A stretch of 64,000 nt of DNA from Alphaproteobacteria bacterium (GCA_900768845.1 CAAGEK010000065.1:1-64000), one strand, 5' to 3'. Counted from the first letter of the stretch, positions 1-7,692 are shown. Notes: a model not told the origin generated them from the letters alone. Made by a program: numbers and translations.

Positions 1-82
1 AAACAAAAAAGAGGAGAGGGGAGGGTGGCGGTGGTGTGGGGGTTTGTTTTGTTTTGGGTGTGTGGGGGGGGGGGGGGGGGGG
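1..82. other. Low-complexity contig edge with poly-G run
   Basis: The first 82 bases are only purine/GT-rich low complexity and end in 19 consecutive G (64-82). Nothing else in the window has this composition. It looks like a sequencing or assembly edge artefact, so no start codon inside it should be trusted. Confidence 0.75.
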
Positions 83-313
83 AGTTCTAATAACTTCTGG
101 GGTAAAATCTCTTCCTTTACCGCTGTAAATGATCCTAATGAATCTCGTTCGAAGCTCAATAACGACAATGATCCGATCGGTGAACATGACTTCGGAAAAG
201 TCGACTTCAACGATATTTCTGGAAAATTACGACGTGGATTTCGAGTGTTCGTCTCTGGATTCGACGGACGAGACCGTTACCTTTTAACGGTGATAATGGC
301 TGATGAGTACTAG
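83..313 (+). CDS. 3' end of an unidentified gene
   Basis: This is an open frame entering from the low-complexity edge and ending in TAG at 311-313; about 76 residues are visible. The sequence is acidic and Asn/Asp-rich, then ends in a beta-like stretch (RRGFRVFVSGFDG). I do not recognise the family. Its stop overlaps the ATG of the next gene (303) by 11 bases, which is typical of translational coupling and supports a real, truncated gene. The N-terminus is missing or lies in the artefactual G-run. Confidence 0.4.
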   Translation, partial: SSNNFWGKISSFTAVNDPNESRSKLNNDNDPIGEHDFGKVDFNDISGKLRRGFRVFVSGFDGRDRYLLTVIMADEY

Positions 314-773
314 ACCATTCAAACAAGGGAATCTGGACAATTTCTGTTCTTTGTACTCGTTGATCAATGCCATTCGCGCAACTGGATTTGAAATGAACCA
401 AGAAGACAGTCCGTTTTTATTAAACGACGCGATTGAAGACCTTGAACCTTCCGATTTTGTAAAAGTAATGTTGCATGGAGCCGGTCACAAACTACTGATT
501 AAAATATCCAAAAAGTTGAACGCGTCATTTGATAGGATATACGACTACCGATTCACATTGACGCGACCGTATAAACGGGATGAACAGGAGCTATCTGCAG
601 TTTTGAAAGGAATGACCGATGTAAGGTCGAAGAATACCGGAATTATCGTCAGAGTGTCTTCCGATACCTTTGACCACTTTTCCGTTTTTGACTGTGTTGA
701 AAACGGTAAGGTGCGTTTTATCGAAACATACAACACAGACACGTCAAAAATTGACAGACGCAGATATTATTGA
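303..773 (+). CDS. Papain-like/C39-like small protein
   Basis: 156 aa. The N-terminus FKQGNLDNFCSLYSLINA resembles the Q-x-C active-site helix of papain-like and C39-like cysteine peptidases: Gln8 would form the oxyanion hole, Cys15 would be the nucleophile, and Asn22-Ala23 continue the helix. A C-terminal DHFSVFD segment supplies His125 with an acidic residue after it, the expected catalytic partner. I see no signal peptide or membrane segment, so it is probably cytoplasmic. It overlaps the gene before it and lies 28 bp before the next one, so the three probably form an operon. The fold is inferred from motif spacing only; the substrate is unknown. Confidence 0.5.
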   Translation: MSTRPFKQGNLDNFCSLYSLINAIRATGFEMNQEDSPFLLNDAIEDLEPSDFVKVMLHGAGHKLLIKISKKLNASFDRIYDYRFTLTRPYKRDEQELSAVLKGMTDVRSKNTGIIVRVSSDTFDHFSVFDCVENGKVRFIETYNTDTSKIDRRRYY

Positions 774-801
774 TAAAAAATCGACAGCAAACGGAGCTTT
801 T

Positions 802-1143
802 ATGAAAACAGCCATTTTTTGGAAAACATCGAATCATACCATCGTCTTTAGCGAGGAAAGCCCTGTCGAGCCGCCGTTGAATATTGCCGATTATTCGGGC
901 AGTCATGTTCAAACATGGGAGGATGTCAAAAGGCGATATCCCGATCTGGCTTTGACCGAATATGACGAATTTCCGCGTGGTCGCCTGATTTGGGATGACA
1001 ACAAGGCGACATACTTCTTTTATGCCGACATCAAAATTTTATCCGATCCCGATGCCGTTCAAACGATATTGCAAACAATCGGCGTTTCACCGGAAGATTT
1101 TACAATCCGTTTCTGTCGTGATCCGCATTATCGGACAAAGTAG
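802..1143 (+). CDS. Hypothetical protein, 113 aa
   Basis: The start at ATG 802 is chosen because CGGAG lies 5 bases upstream; a longer frame from 670 would overlap the previous gene by about 100 bp. The protein is soluble, with alternating acidic and aromatic residues (TWEDVKRRYPDL, WDDNKATYFFYADIK). I do not recognise it. It follows the papain-like gene on the same strand and is closed by a strong terminator, so it may be that gene's partner or immunity protein; this is position-based inference only. Confidence 0.5.
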   Translation: MKTAIFWKTSNHTIVFSEESPVEPPLNIADYSGSHVQTWEDVKRRYPDLALTEYDEFPRGRLIWDDNKATYFFYADIKILSDPDAVQTILQTIGVSPEDFTIRFCRDPHYRTK

Positions 1144-1145
1144 AT

Positions 1146-1180
1146 AAAAAGGCTTCGGAAAAATCCAAAGCCTTTTTTGT
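1146..1180. terminator. Bidirectional Rho-independent terminator
   Basis: AAAAAGGCTT and its complement flank a short loop and are followed by TTTTTTG on the plus strand and TTTTTA on the minus strand. It sits between convergent genes ending at 1143 (+) and 1192 (-) and can serve both. Confidence 0.8.
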
Positions 1181-1191
1181 TTTCTTTGCGG

Positions 1192-2193
1192 TTATTCTAA
1201 CCAAACCTGTATTTTTTCAGAAAGAAGAGCCCTGTTATTTTTAATAAAATCGCTTATTTCTTCTGTTTTGATATGGATAATATCTTGTCCGTCCGCGCCG
1301 CTACAGAATCTATTATCAGCTGTAAAAAGATAAACTTTATTTCCATCTTTTGCCAACTCTTTGTATTCTGGCGTAGAGCCATTTAATGAAACGCCTCCTG
1401 TCTTTACCTGAACATAAGCCAGATGGTGATCTTTATCTGTTTTAACCAAAACACATTCGTATGTTTCCATATCTTCACGAGTGGTGTTTGTATAAACGTA
1501 ATATCCCAATTCCTTTTGCAGATAAAGACAAACGACTTCTTCGACATCTTTCGGATGAAGTAATTGAAAAATATTATCCTCATTACTTGTTGCCAGATCA
1601 AAACCGTCGTCATAATAGGGAAGTGTTCCTTTTTCCTTTTTTTTGTTCAGGATTTTTATAGACCACTTTGCCAATAAGTGATCATTATCGGAAACTTTTT
1701 GTAAAGCAGATCTGCTTGCAAAGGAGCTTATAATCTTTCCAGGGACGTTCTGAGCTGAACCGATTTTAATAAAGCCTGCTACATTAGCAACTAAATGCAT
1801 ATCATATTTATTAAAATTTGAGTCATTTTGACCATGACCAGATTTATATTGCCAAATTGGGATGCTCGATTTTATAATCTTCTTGTTCGAATCAACAATC
1901 GGACAGAGATAATATATCCCGTTACAGCGCGTCCAAACCAAATCGCCGGGGCGCATTTCTTCTAAACGGTTTATACAATTTGTAAAGCCTCTTCCTTTTC
2001 TAAGTTGTGTAGCTCTATTATAATCAGCGTTAAAATCATTCGTTTCGTCCCCGCTTTCTTCATAAAGAGGCCAGCCTCCGCCAATGATTTTTTCATTTTT
2101 GCAAAATTCGAACAGCTCTTCTTGGCTGATTTCGCCAGATTTTACAGTTCCGGTTTTTAAAGTGTTTCTAAAAATTTGAGGATATTCTTCCAT
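1192..2193 (-). CDS. PUA/EVE-like plus nuclease-like protein
   Basis: 333 aa, AT-rich. The N-terminal half (about 15-140) has the pattern of a PUA/EVE-like base-sensing domain: IGGGWPL, then RPGDLVWTRCNGIYYLCPI. The C-terminal half (about 210-330) resembles a PD-(D/E)xK fold: VVCLYLQKELGYYVY, an acidic residue before a strand, then YVQVKTGG, matching the Q/E-x-K signature. Known fusions of this kind are modified-DNA restriction enzymes, so a type IV-like restriction role is likely but inferred. It starts 4 bp after the WYL-regulator stop and is almost certainly co-transcribed and controlled by it. Solitary methylases are absent here, which fits modification-dependent rather than R-M activity. 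Confidence 0.5.
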   Translation of the reverse strand: MEEYPQIFRNTLKTGTVKSGEISQEELFEFCKNEKIIGGGWPLYEESGDETNDFNADYNRATQLRKGRGFTNCINRLEEMRPGDLVWTRCNGIYYLCPIVDSNKKIIKSSIPIWQYKSGHGQNDSNFNKYDMHLVANVAGFIKIGSAQNVPGKIISSFASRSALQKVSDNDHLLAKWSIKILNKKKEKGTLPYYDDGFDLATSNEDNIFQLLHPKDVEEVVCLYLQKELGYYVYTNTTREDMETYECVLVKTDKDHHLAYVQVKTGGVSLNGSTPEYKELAKDGNKVYLFTADNRFCSGADGQDIIHIKTEEISDFIKNNRALLSEKIQVWLE

Positions 2194-2196
2194 TTT

Positions 2197-3156
2197 TCAT
2201 ACTCCTTTTTTCCAATTTTCGGGCTTAATCACTTTGACGTGATCACCCCATGTGTAAAGGTGCCAATCCATTTCGCGTTTTCCGCCTGCATGGAAGGTGA
2301 CTGTTAACGTTCCATCTTCGTTTTCCACTACTTTTTGTGACGGGTGAAACACATATTTTTTTGCGTCTTCGGCAACCTCGGCATCAAACAGCCATTCAAC
2401 ATCAAAAGGTTCCTCATGAAACGCGCCGAACGATTCCTCCGCATACTTCCGCAAATCGAAGTCGCCTTGTTCAAACACGGTGTCCGTCAGGATTTCAACT
2501 TTCTTGATGTTGCTTAAAATAAACGAGCGCAAGGCGCCGGAAGCGTATCCGTTCGCGTGCTTCGCGATCAGATAGTGATTCCTTTCACCGTATAATAAAC
2601 CGTAAGGAATAAGGATGTTCCGGCTTCTCTTTCCGGTGGAGCGGCTGACATATTGAACCCGAATGTGATGATTTTCCAAAATCGCCTGACGGATAACCGA
2701 TATGATAGCCGTGTTGATTTTCAATTTCGGTCCCGGTCTGCAAATAAAGCCCTCGGCTTCCATTAAAACCTCGACGTCCGGTTCCAGTCGCCGCATGACA
2801 TCGGGCTTGACGTTGGCTTTGATCTTATCGGTCAGGCGTTCCAGCGTTTCCGTTTTGTCCGCCATATTGTTTTTTTCCAACAGCGTTTTCAATGTTTCCA
2901 GTAAAGCGACTTCTTCCGCCGAAAACTGAATGAAATCGCGCAAAGTGCCTTGCGGGATATACCAACGCTTGAAACCGATGTCGTCTATCGTTTCCTTTGT
3001 CTGCGGAAAGCGGATTTTAATCATATCGCGCATTCGCTCCGCCGTGCGACGGGAAACGCCGAATTTCTCGCAGATATTGTTTAAAGAAACGCCTTCGCGG
3101 TTCGCCTGCATCATTGTCGCCAATTCCAATAACTGTTCCGTTTTTTCATACGCCAT
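2197..3156 (-). CDS. WYL-domain winged-helix regulator
   Basis: 319 aa. The N-terminal winged helix-turn-helix (about 10-60, NICEKFGVSRRTAERMRDMI) is followed by a linker and a WYL domain (about 145-240; RVQYVSRSTGKR, IPYGLLYGERNHYLIAKH, LSNIKKVEIL). A WYL C-terminal extension (about 245-318) completes the family length. WYL proteins sense ligands or nucleic acid and often repress defence operons (BrxR/CapW type). It precedes the nuclease-like gene by 3 bp and is divergent from RhuM-Fic, so it probably autoregulates the 3157-3329 promoter region. RBS AGGAG is present upstream of ATG 3156. Confidence 0.85.
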   Translation of the reverse strand: MAYEKTEQLLELATMMQANREGVSLNNICEKFGVSRRTAERMRDMIKIRFPQTKETIDDIGFKRWYIPQGTLRDFIQFSAEEVALLETLKTLLEKNNMADKTETLERLTDKIKANVKPDVMRRLEPDVEVLMEAEGFICRPGPKLKINTAIISVIRQAILENHHIRVQYVSRSTGKRSRNILIPYGLLYGERNHYLIAKHANGYASGALRSFILSNIKKVEILTDTVFEQGDFDLRKYAEESFGAFHEEPFDVEWLFDAEVAEDAKKYVFHPSQKVVENEDGTLTVTFHAGGKREMDWHLYTWGDHVKVIKPENWKKGV

Positions 3157-3187
3157 GTTGTTCTCCTTTCTGCTTTACCATAAGGAT

Positions 3188-3388
3188 ATGACAAAAATTG
3201 ACGGATGGAAAAGATATTTCTTTATCGGAATGACTTGCGCTGTTTCAATCTGTCCTGCGATTGCTGATAATACCGTCAGAGCGGGACGAAGATTTGCAAA
3301 CGGACTTGGTGCAAATCGGGAGGACGAAAATGCAAGGCGAAAATACGGATTTATCAAAAGGAAAAATCGTTATCTACATCGGGCGTAA
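3188..3388 (+). pseudogene. Signal-peptide-like remnant in divergent region
   Basis: From ATG 3188 the frame reads a near-perfect export signal: basic N-region (MTKIDGWKRYF), hydrophobic core, then CPAIADN as a possible cleavage site. After about 30 residues it becomes a poor coding frame and stops at 3388 inside the RhuM-Fic gene. It looks like the 5' end of an exported-protein gene whose body has been lost or replaced. It could also be chance; the region also holds the promoters of both neighbours. Confidence 0.3.
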
Positions 3389-4346
3389 CGGCATAAATAA
3401 CATAGAGGTCGTTCAACAAGACGACACTTTATGGCTAAGTGCCGAGAAAATCGCCGATGTTTTCGGTAAAGACCGTTCCAATATTCAACGCCATATCAAG
3501 CATATCTTTGATGAAGAAGAACTCGATAAAGAATCAACGTGTGCATTTTTTGCACAAGTTCAAAAAGAAGGCTCCCGTGAAGTCAAAAGGCGGATTCCAT
3601 ATTATAATCTGGACGTTGTTCTGGCGGTCGGGTATAGGGTGTCTTCCAAAGTCGCCACTCAATTTCGTAAATGGGCGACGAATGTTTTACATCAATACCT
3701 CGTTGACGGATACGCGCTAAATGAAAAGCGGTTGCAGGAACAAAAATCCAAAGTCAAACAGTTACAAAACGCGATCAAGCTGTTAAACCGCAGTATCGAA
3801 CATTGGGCGGACAACTTGGACGAGGCGAAAAAGTTCAGCGCGTTAATGGCGTATTTCGCCGCAGGATTGGATTTGCTTGACGACTATGACAATAAAACGC
3901 TTGATACCAAAGGCAAAACCGCAAAACCGACTGTCGTCGTTACAAAAGAGGAGTTCTTAACCGTCATTGACAAAATGAAACCGGCTTTCGCTTTCGCTGT
4001 TTTTGCCAATCCGAAAGACGACAGCTTTGACAGTTCCGTAAACCAGATATATCAGACATTCGGCGGACGAGATTGTTATCCGACGCTGGAAGAAAAAGCT
4101 GCCATGTTGCTGTATTTTGTGGTTAAGAATCACGGCTTTTCGGACGGAAACAAACGCATCGGCGCGGCGTGCTTTCTTTATTTTCTGGACAGGAACGGCA
4201 TTTTGTATCGTTCCGGCGCGCCTGTGATCGATAACGTGACGTTGTTCGCACTTACTGTTTTAATTGCCGAAAGCAAACCGGAAGAAATGGAAACGATGAA
4301 ACAAATCGTTATCAGCATATTGAACGGCAACAAAGCGAAAAAATGA
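3330..4346 (+). CDS. RhuM-Fic/Doc fusion protein
   Basis: 338 aa from ATG 3330, chosen because GGGAGG lies 6 bases upstream; an earlier start at 3261 lacks this. The N-terminal RhuM domain (about 10-140) shows WLSAEKIADVFGKDRSNIQRHI and the ESTCAFFAQVQ-EG-R-VKR-IPYYNLD signature. It is followed by a basic helical linker and a C-terminal Fic/Doc domain. The Fic motif HGFSDGNKRIG is at about 268-278, with catalytic His268 and the Doc-type N-K-R. Fic/Doc enzymes transfer AMP or phosphate to proteins such as EF-Tu. RhuM proteins are common in genomic islands. I see no obvious small antitoxin gene beside it. Confidence 0.85.
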   Translation: MQGENTDLSKGKIVIYIGRNGINNIEVVQQDDTLWLSAEKIADVFGKDRSNIQRHIKHIFDEEELDKESTCAFFAQVQKEGSREVKRRIPYYNLDVVLAVGYRVSSKVATQFRKWATNVLHQYLVDGYALNEKRLQEQKSKVKQLQNAIKLLNRSIEHWADNLDEAKKFSALMAYFAAGLDLLDDYDNKTLDTKGKTAKPTVVVTKEEFLTVIDKMKPAFAFAVFANPKDDSFDSSVNQIYQTFGGRDCYPTLEEKAAMLLYFVVKNHGFSDGNKRIGAACFLYFLDRNGILYRSGAPVIDNVTLFALTVLIAESKPEEMETMKQIVISILNGNKAKK

Positions 4347-4460
4347 ATCGGCGTTTCGGATTTACGGTTGCAATCCGCCGCCCGATTGAAGATAATGCTT
4401 TCGGATTGATTAAGGACGAAAACGTTGAAGAAACGGGTTGCAAAGAGGTTGCAACGGTGA

Positions 4461-4593
<133 letters not shown>

Positions 4594-4635
4594 TGATCCA
4601 GGCTATGTTGCAGGATTATTTACAAAGTCTGTTTG

Positions 4636-4737
4636 TTATTCATTTTTCTTTTGTTTTTCAATAAGTTGTCGAGTTTTTCGTTTTGTTTTTGCTAATCTGG
4701 TTTTAACAAAATTTATTTGCTTGGTGTAGCGCGCAAG
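4636..4737 (-). pseudogene. Truncated gene tail beside prophage end
   Basis: On the minus strand a frame with stop TAA (4636-4638) reads a basic helical tail (KTRLAKTKRKTRQLIEKQ) and is cut by an in-frame stop within the prophage end. Its place directly beside an att-like repeat is where an integrase gene often ends. It may be the residue of an older integrative element; its identity is not shown by sequence. Confidence 0.3.
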
Positions 4738-4772
4738 ATGGTTTTAACAGAAACGCAACTTAGTTTTAACTT
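4725..4772 (+). repeat. Prophage left end, transposase-site array
   Basis: TGTAGCGCG is followed by GTTTTAAC at 4741-4748 and again at 4763-4770 (14-bp gap). The extended second site ACGCAACTTAGTTTTAACTT matches the right end in inverted orientation. A further GTTTTAAC lies just outside at 4700. Related sites with different spacing at two ends is how MuA binding sites are arranged. Confidence 0.65.
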
Positions 4773-4799
4773 TTTGAAACCGAGTTTCAAAACTAAAAG

Positions 4800-4838
4800 C
4801 GCAGGATAGATTTAATTTAAAACTATCCTGCGTTTTTT
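4800..4838 (+). terminator. Hairpin terminator at prophage left end
   Basis: GCAGGATAG pairs with CTATCCTGC across a 13-nt AT loop and is followed by GTTTTTTT on the plus strand. It would stop host transcription entering from the left; on the minus strand it may also help end the HEPN-like gene. Confidence 0.75.
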
Positions 4839-5650
4839 TATCGCATGGCATCAAATCTCTGCAAAAGTAATCTGGCTGTGATTAGGATTATTTGTATCCG
4901 AAAACAGCAATCATCTTCGTTTGATAGCCCCGGATGATTCCCTTCAGGATGCATTCTTGATATAAGAGCTTGAATAAATTGATGCTTCTGTGATGAATTA
5001 TTCCACTCGTTTAAAGAAGATAGCAAAAAAGGCGGCGTCATTTGCCCTAGGAACTTCCTTTTGTCTCTCGCATCTTTTTCAGGATCACATCCCCAAAAAA
5101 CAGCTATTTCATTCAGCAAACTCTCAAAAAAAGTTCTTAACTGACTATTTGATGAAGCCCAGTTTCCGTTGTCATAATTTTCAATGGCTTGTTTTAAATG
5201 CCCTAATGTTGTTTGCATTCCAAATTTTTCAAGCAATAAAGACACTTCATCCTTTATATCATTGTAGCTGTCACAAATAACGGATTGGGGAAAAAGCCTA
5301 GTAAGTGAAAATGTTCCGTTCTGCTCATCTTTGATAATAGAGAAGCCGTCAAAAAGTAATCTTTGTTTAAATTTACAAATTAGATTTTCATCGTTTGTCC
5401 TAGATAGAGAGGCGACTGCATCCTTAACAATGTCACATTTTTCTGTTTCAAGATTTTCATCTCTTTGTTCAAAAATATCAGCTATCGGAAATAATCGTCG
5501 GAGAATTGCATTACAAACACTTTTTTTTGAAGAAAATTTATCCGTAACAAGCCCCAATTCAATTGCATACCTTTCAATACCCGCCTTTGTACAATTAGTT
5601 TCAAGGATATCAAGAGCTGCTGAAACACTTTTCTGACTAAAAACTTCCAT
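4838..5650 (-). CDS. HEPN-like phage cargo protein
   Basis: 270 aa, markedly AT-rich compared with the phage genes. The C-terminal third (about 165-270) is helical, with SQLRTFFESLLNEIA and RMHPEGNHPGLS. The R-x6-H spacing matches the RX4-6H motif of HEPN RNases, and the last helix (RIQIILITARLLLQRF) fits HEPN/Abi C-terminal domains. It is the last gene before the left end, next to the methylase, where Mu-like phages carry exclusion or modification genes. A role in superinfection exclusion or abortive infection is inferred. The RBS is AGGAGATAG. The N-terminal part is not recognised. Confidence 0.45.
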   Translation of the reverse strand: MEVFSQKSVSAALDILETNCTKAGIERYAIELGLVTDKFSSKKSVCNAILRRLFPIADIFEQRDENLETEKCDIVKDAVASLSRTNDENLICKFKQRLLFDGFSIIKDEQNGTFSLTRLFPQSVICDSYNDIKDEVSLLLEKFGMQTTLGHLKQAIENYDNGNWASSNSQLRTFFESLLNEIAVFWGCDPEKDARDKRKFLGQMTPPFLLSSLNEWNNSSQKHQFIQALISRMHPEGNHPGLSNEDDCCFRIQIILITARLLLQRFDAMR

Positions 5651-5665
5651 ATCTATCTCCTATAA

Positions 5666-5701
5666 GAAAGCACGAAAAAATGATAAAATTCTCGTGCTTT
5701 C
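5666..5701. terminator. Hairpin between methylase and HEPN-like gene
   Basis: GAAAGCACGA pairs perfectly with TCGTGCTTTC across an AT-rich loop between the stop at 5717 and the start at 5650. It probably attenuates read-through from the late operon; there is no long T-run. Confidence 0.5.
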
Positions 5702-5716
5702 CTGTAAATTAGTTTT

Positions 5717-6517
5717 TTAGTTCGATATAATCAGCTCTTGCCTGTTGCAACAGCCGTTTTTGTTGATGCTATACGTCACATCGGCCTGTTCGATGGTAAA
5801 GTCTTTAAACAATTCACGGACTTGCGGCGTATTGTTTAAAGACAGGATAAATTTGCCTTTAATGCCGGTTAAAATGTTCTTTAACCGTTCAAAGTTGGCT
5901 CTGCAAAAGATGCCCTTTCCGTAGTCTGTTTCGTTGCCCCAGTAAGGCGGGTCAAGGTAAAACAGCGTGTCTTTTGTGTCGTAGCGTTTGATGAACGTTT
6001 CAAAGTCTTGCTGTTCGATTGTCACGTCTGCCAGCCTTTCTCCAACGGTGCGAATCCGTTCTTGCATTTTCACAAAGTTAAACCGTGCCGGACGGTCAAT
6101 CGACACGCCGAATGACTGCCCCGTTACTTTACCGCCGAAAGCAACGCTTTGCAGGTAAAGAAAGCGGGCGGCGCGTTCAATGTCTGTCAGTGTTTCAGGT
6201 GGGATTGTGCTTAACCGTTCAAATTCCTGTCTGGCTGTCAGCCGGAACTTGATTGAACGGCAGAGTTCTTCCGGATATCGCTGAACAATCCTGTACAGAT
6301 TGACCAGTTCGCCGTTGATGTCGTTGATGACTTCGGATTTCGGGATCTTTGTTCGGCGCAGAAAGATGCCACCCATTCCGACGAACGGTTCGGCATAGAT
6401 TTTATGCGGGATTTGTTCGATTTTGTCGATGATCCGTTTTGATAATCGGAACTTGCCCCCAAGATAGGGGGCAAGAGGTGCTACCCGTGCGGGGATTTCT
6501 TCATTTTGTTTTTTCAT
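5717..6517 (-). CDS. D12-class DNA adenine methyltransferase
   Basis: 266 aa, normal length for Dam/D12 N6-adenine methylases. Visible motifs are PYLGGK (17-22), SAM-binding EPFVGMGG (43-50), ND-NGELVNLYR (65-76) and catalytic DPPYWG (189-194). It would methylate adenine in phage or host DNA and protect the phage from restriction. Its start overlaps the end of com by 17 bp, exactly the arrangement of com-mom in Mu, so Com probably controls its translation. The target site cannot be read from sequence. There is no partner restriction enzyme beside it. Confidence 0.92.
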   Translation of the reverse strand: MKKQNEEIPARVAPLAPYLGGKFRLSKRIIDKIEQIPHKIYAEPFVGMGGIFLRRTKIPKSEVINDINGELVNLYRIVQRYPEELCRSIKFRLTARQEFERLSTIPPETLTDIERAARFLYLQSVAFGGKVTGQSFGVSIDRPARFNFVKMQERIRTVGERLADVTIEQQDFETFIKRYDTKDTLFYLDPPYWGNETDYGKGIFCRANFERLKNILTGIKGKFILSLNNTPQVRELFKDFTIEQADVTYSINKNGCCNRQELIISN

Positions 6518-6683
6518 TCAGTTCTCCTTTACAAGATAAAGGAGGCTCAGGGCTTTCTTGGTTGGTGTGGTTCAAGACCTTGATGGTGTTCAAAGTACCG
6601 CATCTGGGGCATTTGATTTCGACTTCCGCCGAGTTGGCTTTGAACAAAAGTTTATTGCATTTAGGGCAACGTATTGACTCCAT
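6501..6683 (-). CDS. com: Com-family zinc-finger translational regulator
   Basis: 60 aa. MESIRCPKCNKLLFK and IKCPRCGTLN give two CxxC pairs (about 6-9 and 25-28) and match the Mu Com family closely. Mu Com binds mRNA and opens the translation start of mom. Here it overlaps a D12 adenine methylase instead of mom, so the regulated modification enzyme has been swapped while the switch was kept. The C-terminal tail after residue 40 is polar and variable. Confidence 0.9.
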   Translation of the reverse strand: MESIRCPKCNKLLFKANSAEVEIKCPRCGTLNTIKVLNHTNQESPEPPLSCKGELNEKTK

Positions 6684-6789
6684 ATTAGTTAATCCGTATT
6701 TTAACTCCGCCCGTCGACGGGTGCGGAGCAGTTAATCTGTGCGAGCCTGTAACTCGCGGCTCTGGGCGGTGGTGCGCCCAAGCCTCCGC
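6684..6789 (-). promoter_or_regulatory. Structured leader upstream of com
   Basis: This gap of about 105 bp holds two hairpins: CTCCGC-CCGTCGACGG-GTGCGGAG at about 6705-6728, and GGGCG/CGCCC near 6768-6780. It follows the Rz1 stop and precedes com, so it may hold a terminator for the lysis genes, a late promoter, or a leader structure. A promoter core is not evident. Confidence 0.4.
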
Positions 6790-6999
6790 TTATTTACATT
6801 GCTGATGAACGATGTTATTTCGATCAACTTGCCTGATTGTTTCGGCAGTATCGTTCTCATAATCCAAATAAACGGGTTCGTACACGTCGCAAAAGCTACC
6901 GCTTATACTCGGCGTGCAGCTTGTCAACAGCATCAGGATCGCGTAAAGTTTCCCGCGCTTTGTGAGCAGTTGACAGACTTTCGGTTTTTGATTGTTCAT
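6790..6999 (-). CDS. Rz1-like outer-membrane spanin
   Basis: 69 aa lipoprotein. A basic N-region is followed by a short hydrophobic segment and the lipobox LLTSC. The mature part is short and polar. It is nested out of frame in the 3' half of the Rz-like gene, the classic Rz/Rz1 arrangement. The pair would fuse inner and outer membranes at lysis. The start could also be an internal Met closer to the signal. Confidence 0.65.
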   Translation of the reverse strand: MNNQKPKVCQLLTKRGKLYAILMLLTSCTPSISGSFCDVYEPVYLDYENDTAETIRQVDRNNIVHQQCK

Positions 7000-7087
7000 G
7001 TTTCAATCTTTCGCGTAATTGCCCGATTTTGTAGGCCAGCAGAGCAATGATTGCCCCGCTGACCGCTAAAATGACGTACACTGTCAT
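6896..7087 (-). CDS. Rz-like inner-membrane spanin
   Basis: 63 aa. An N-terminal transmembrane helix (VYVILAVSGAIIALLAY) is followed by a charged coiled-coil-like region (QLRERLKHEQSKTESL), the usual i-spanin topology, although it is shorter than lambda Rz. It overlaps the holin stop by 4 bp and contains the Rz1-like gene. Confidence 0.65.
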   Translation of the reverse strand: MTVYVILAVSGAIIALLAYKIGQLRERLKHEQSKTESLSTAHKARETLRDPDAVDKLHAEYKR

Positions 7088-7296
7088 ACCGACTTATCCT
7101 TGTACTTGCTGTAAAGGTTTCGTCCGATAATGACCAAGCCTGATACGCCCGTAATTGCTGAGGTTGCATAGGTGACAATCTCGGCTTGCTCTGTTGCGGT
7201 AACATCAACGCCGACAGCTCCGGCGATTGAAGCCAAAACGCAGACGATCGCTGTAATCAACGTCGGACTTAAAATCGAATTTTTATTTTCTGACAT
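7084..7296 (-). CDS. Putative holin
   Basis: 70 aa with two hydrophobic segments (LITAIVCVLASIAGAVGV and a second around 42-58, ending GLVIIGRNLY), a short charged N-terminus and a basic C-terminus. Size, topology and position between endolysin and spanins support a holin that permeabilises the inner membrane at lysis. Its stop overlaps the Rz-like start. Confidence 0.7.
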   Translation of the reverse strand: MSENKNSILSPTLITAIVCVLASIAGAVGVDVTATEQAEIVTYATSAITGVSGLVIIGRNLYSKYKDKSV

Positions 7297-7692
7297 TTAC
7301 TCCTCCTTTAATTCGCAGTGCGGGCGATCCCACGGGATTGTGTTTACAATTTCAATCCCGAGTTCTTTGGCGCACTTTTGTTCCAAAGCCGCCAGTTCGT
7401 CCCATTTCGGGGATTTTTTATCCCATTCTCCGGCGGCATTTAAGGGAATGGGAAAAGGCACGCGGTCATACGCTTTTGCCGGTAAAGAATTATGTTTTGA
7501 TTTCGGGAATTTGAGCTTTGACCGTCCGGCCGCAAAAGCCGCGTTCTGTTCCTCTTCGCCGCGATAACCGCAAATAATGGCAAAATCCATCTCTTGCTTG
7601 GACATCATCAAAACCGCCAGAGCCTTTAAGCGCGGGTCTAACTCTTGCAACGCTTTTTTTGAACGTTCCCCGAAGCTATACTTTTTCGACAT
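7297..7692 (-). CDS. M15-type peptidase endolysin
   Basis: 131 aa. Zinc ligands of the M15/VanY-L-Ala-D-Glu peptidase family are visible: His67 in SKHNSLPAKAYD with Asp76, and His125 in PWDRPHCEL, the usual WDxPHxE ending. There is an upstream GYRGEEEQNAAFAAGRS helix. It cleaves peptidoglycan cross-peptides during lysis. It has no signal peptide, so export needs the adjacent holin. Confidence 0.85.
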   Translation of the reverse strand: MSKKYSFGERSKKALQELDPRLKALAVLMMSKQEMDFAIICGYRGEEEQNAAFAAGRSKLKFPKSKHNSLPAKAYDRVPFPIPLNAAGEWDKKSPKWDELAALEQKCAKELGIEIVNTIPWDRPHCELKEE

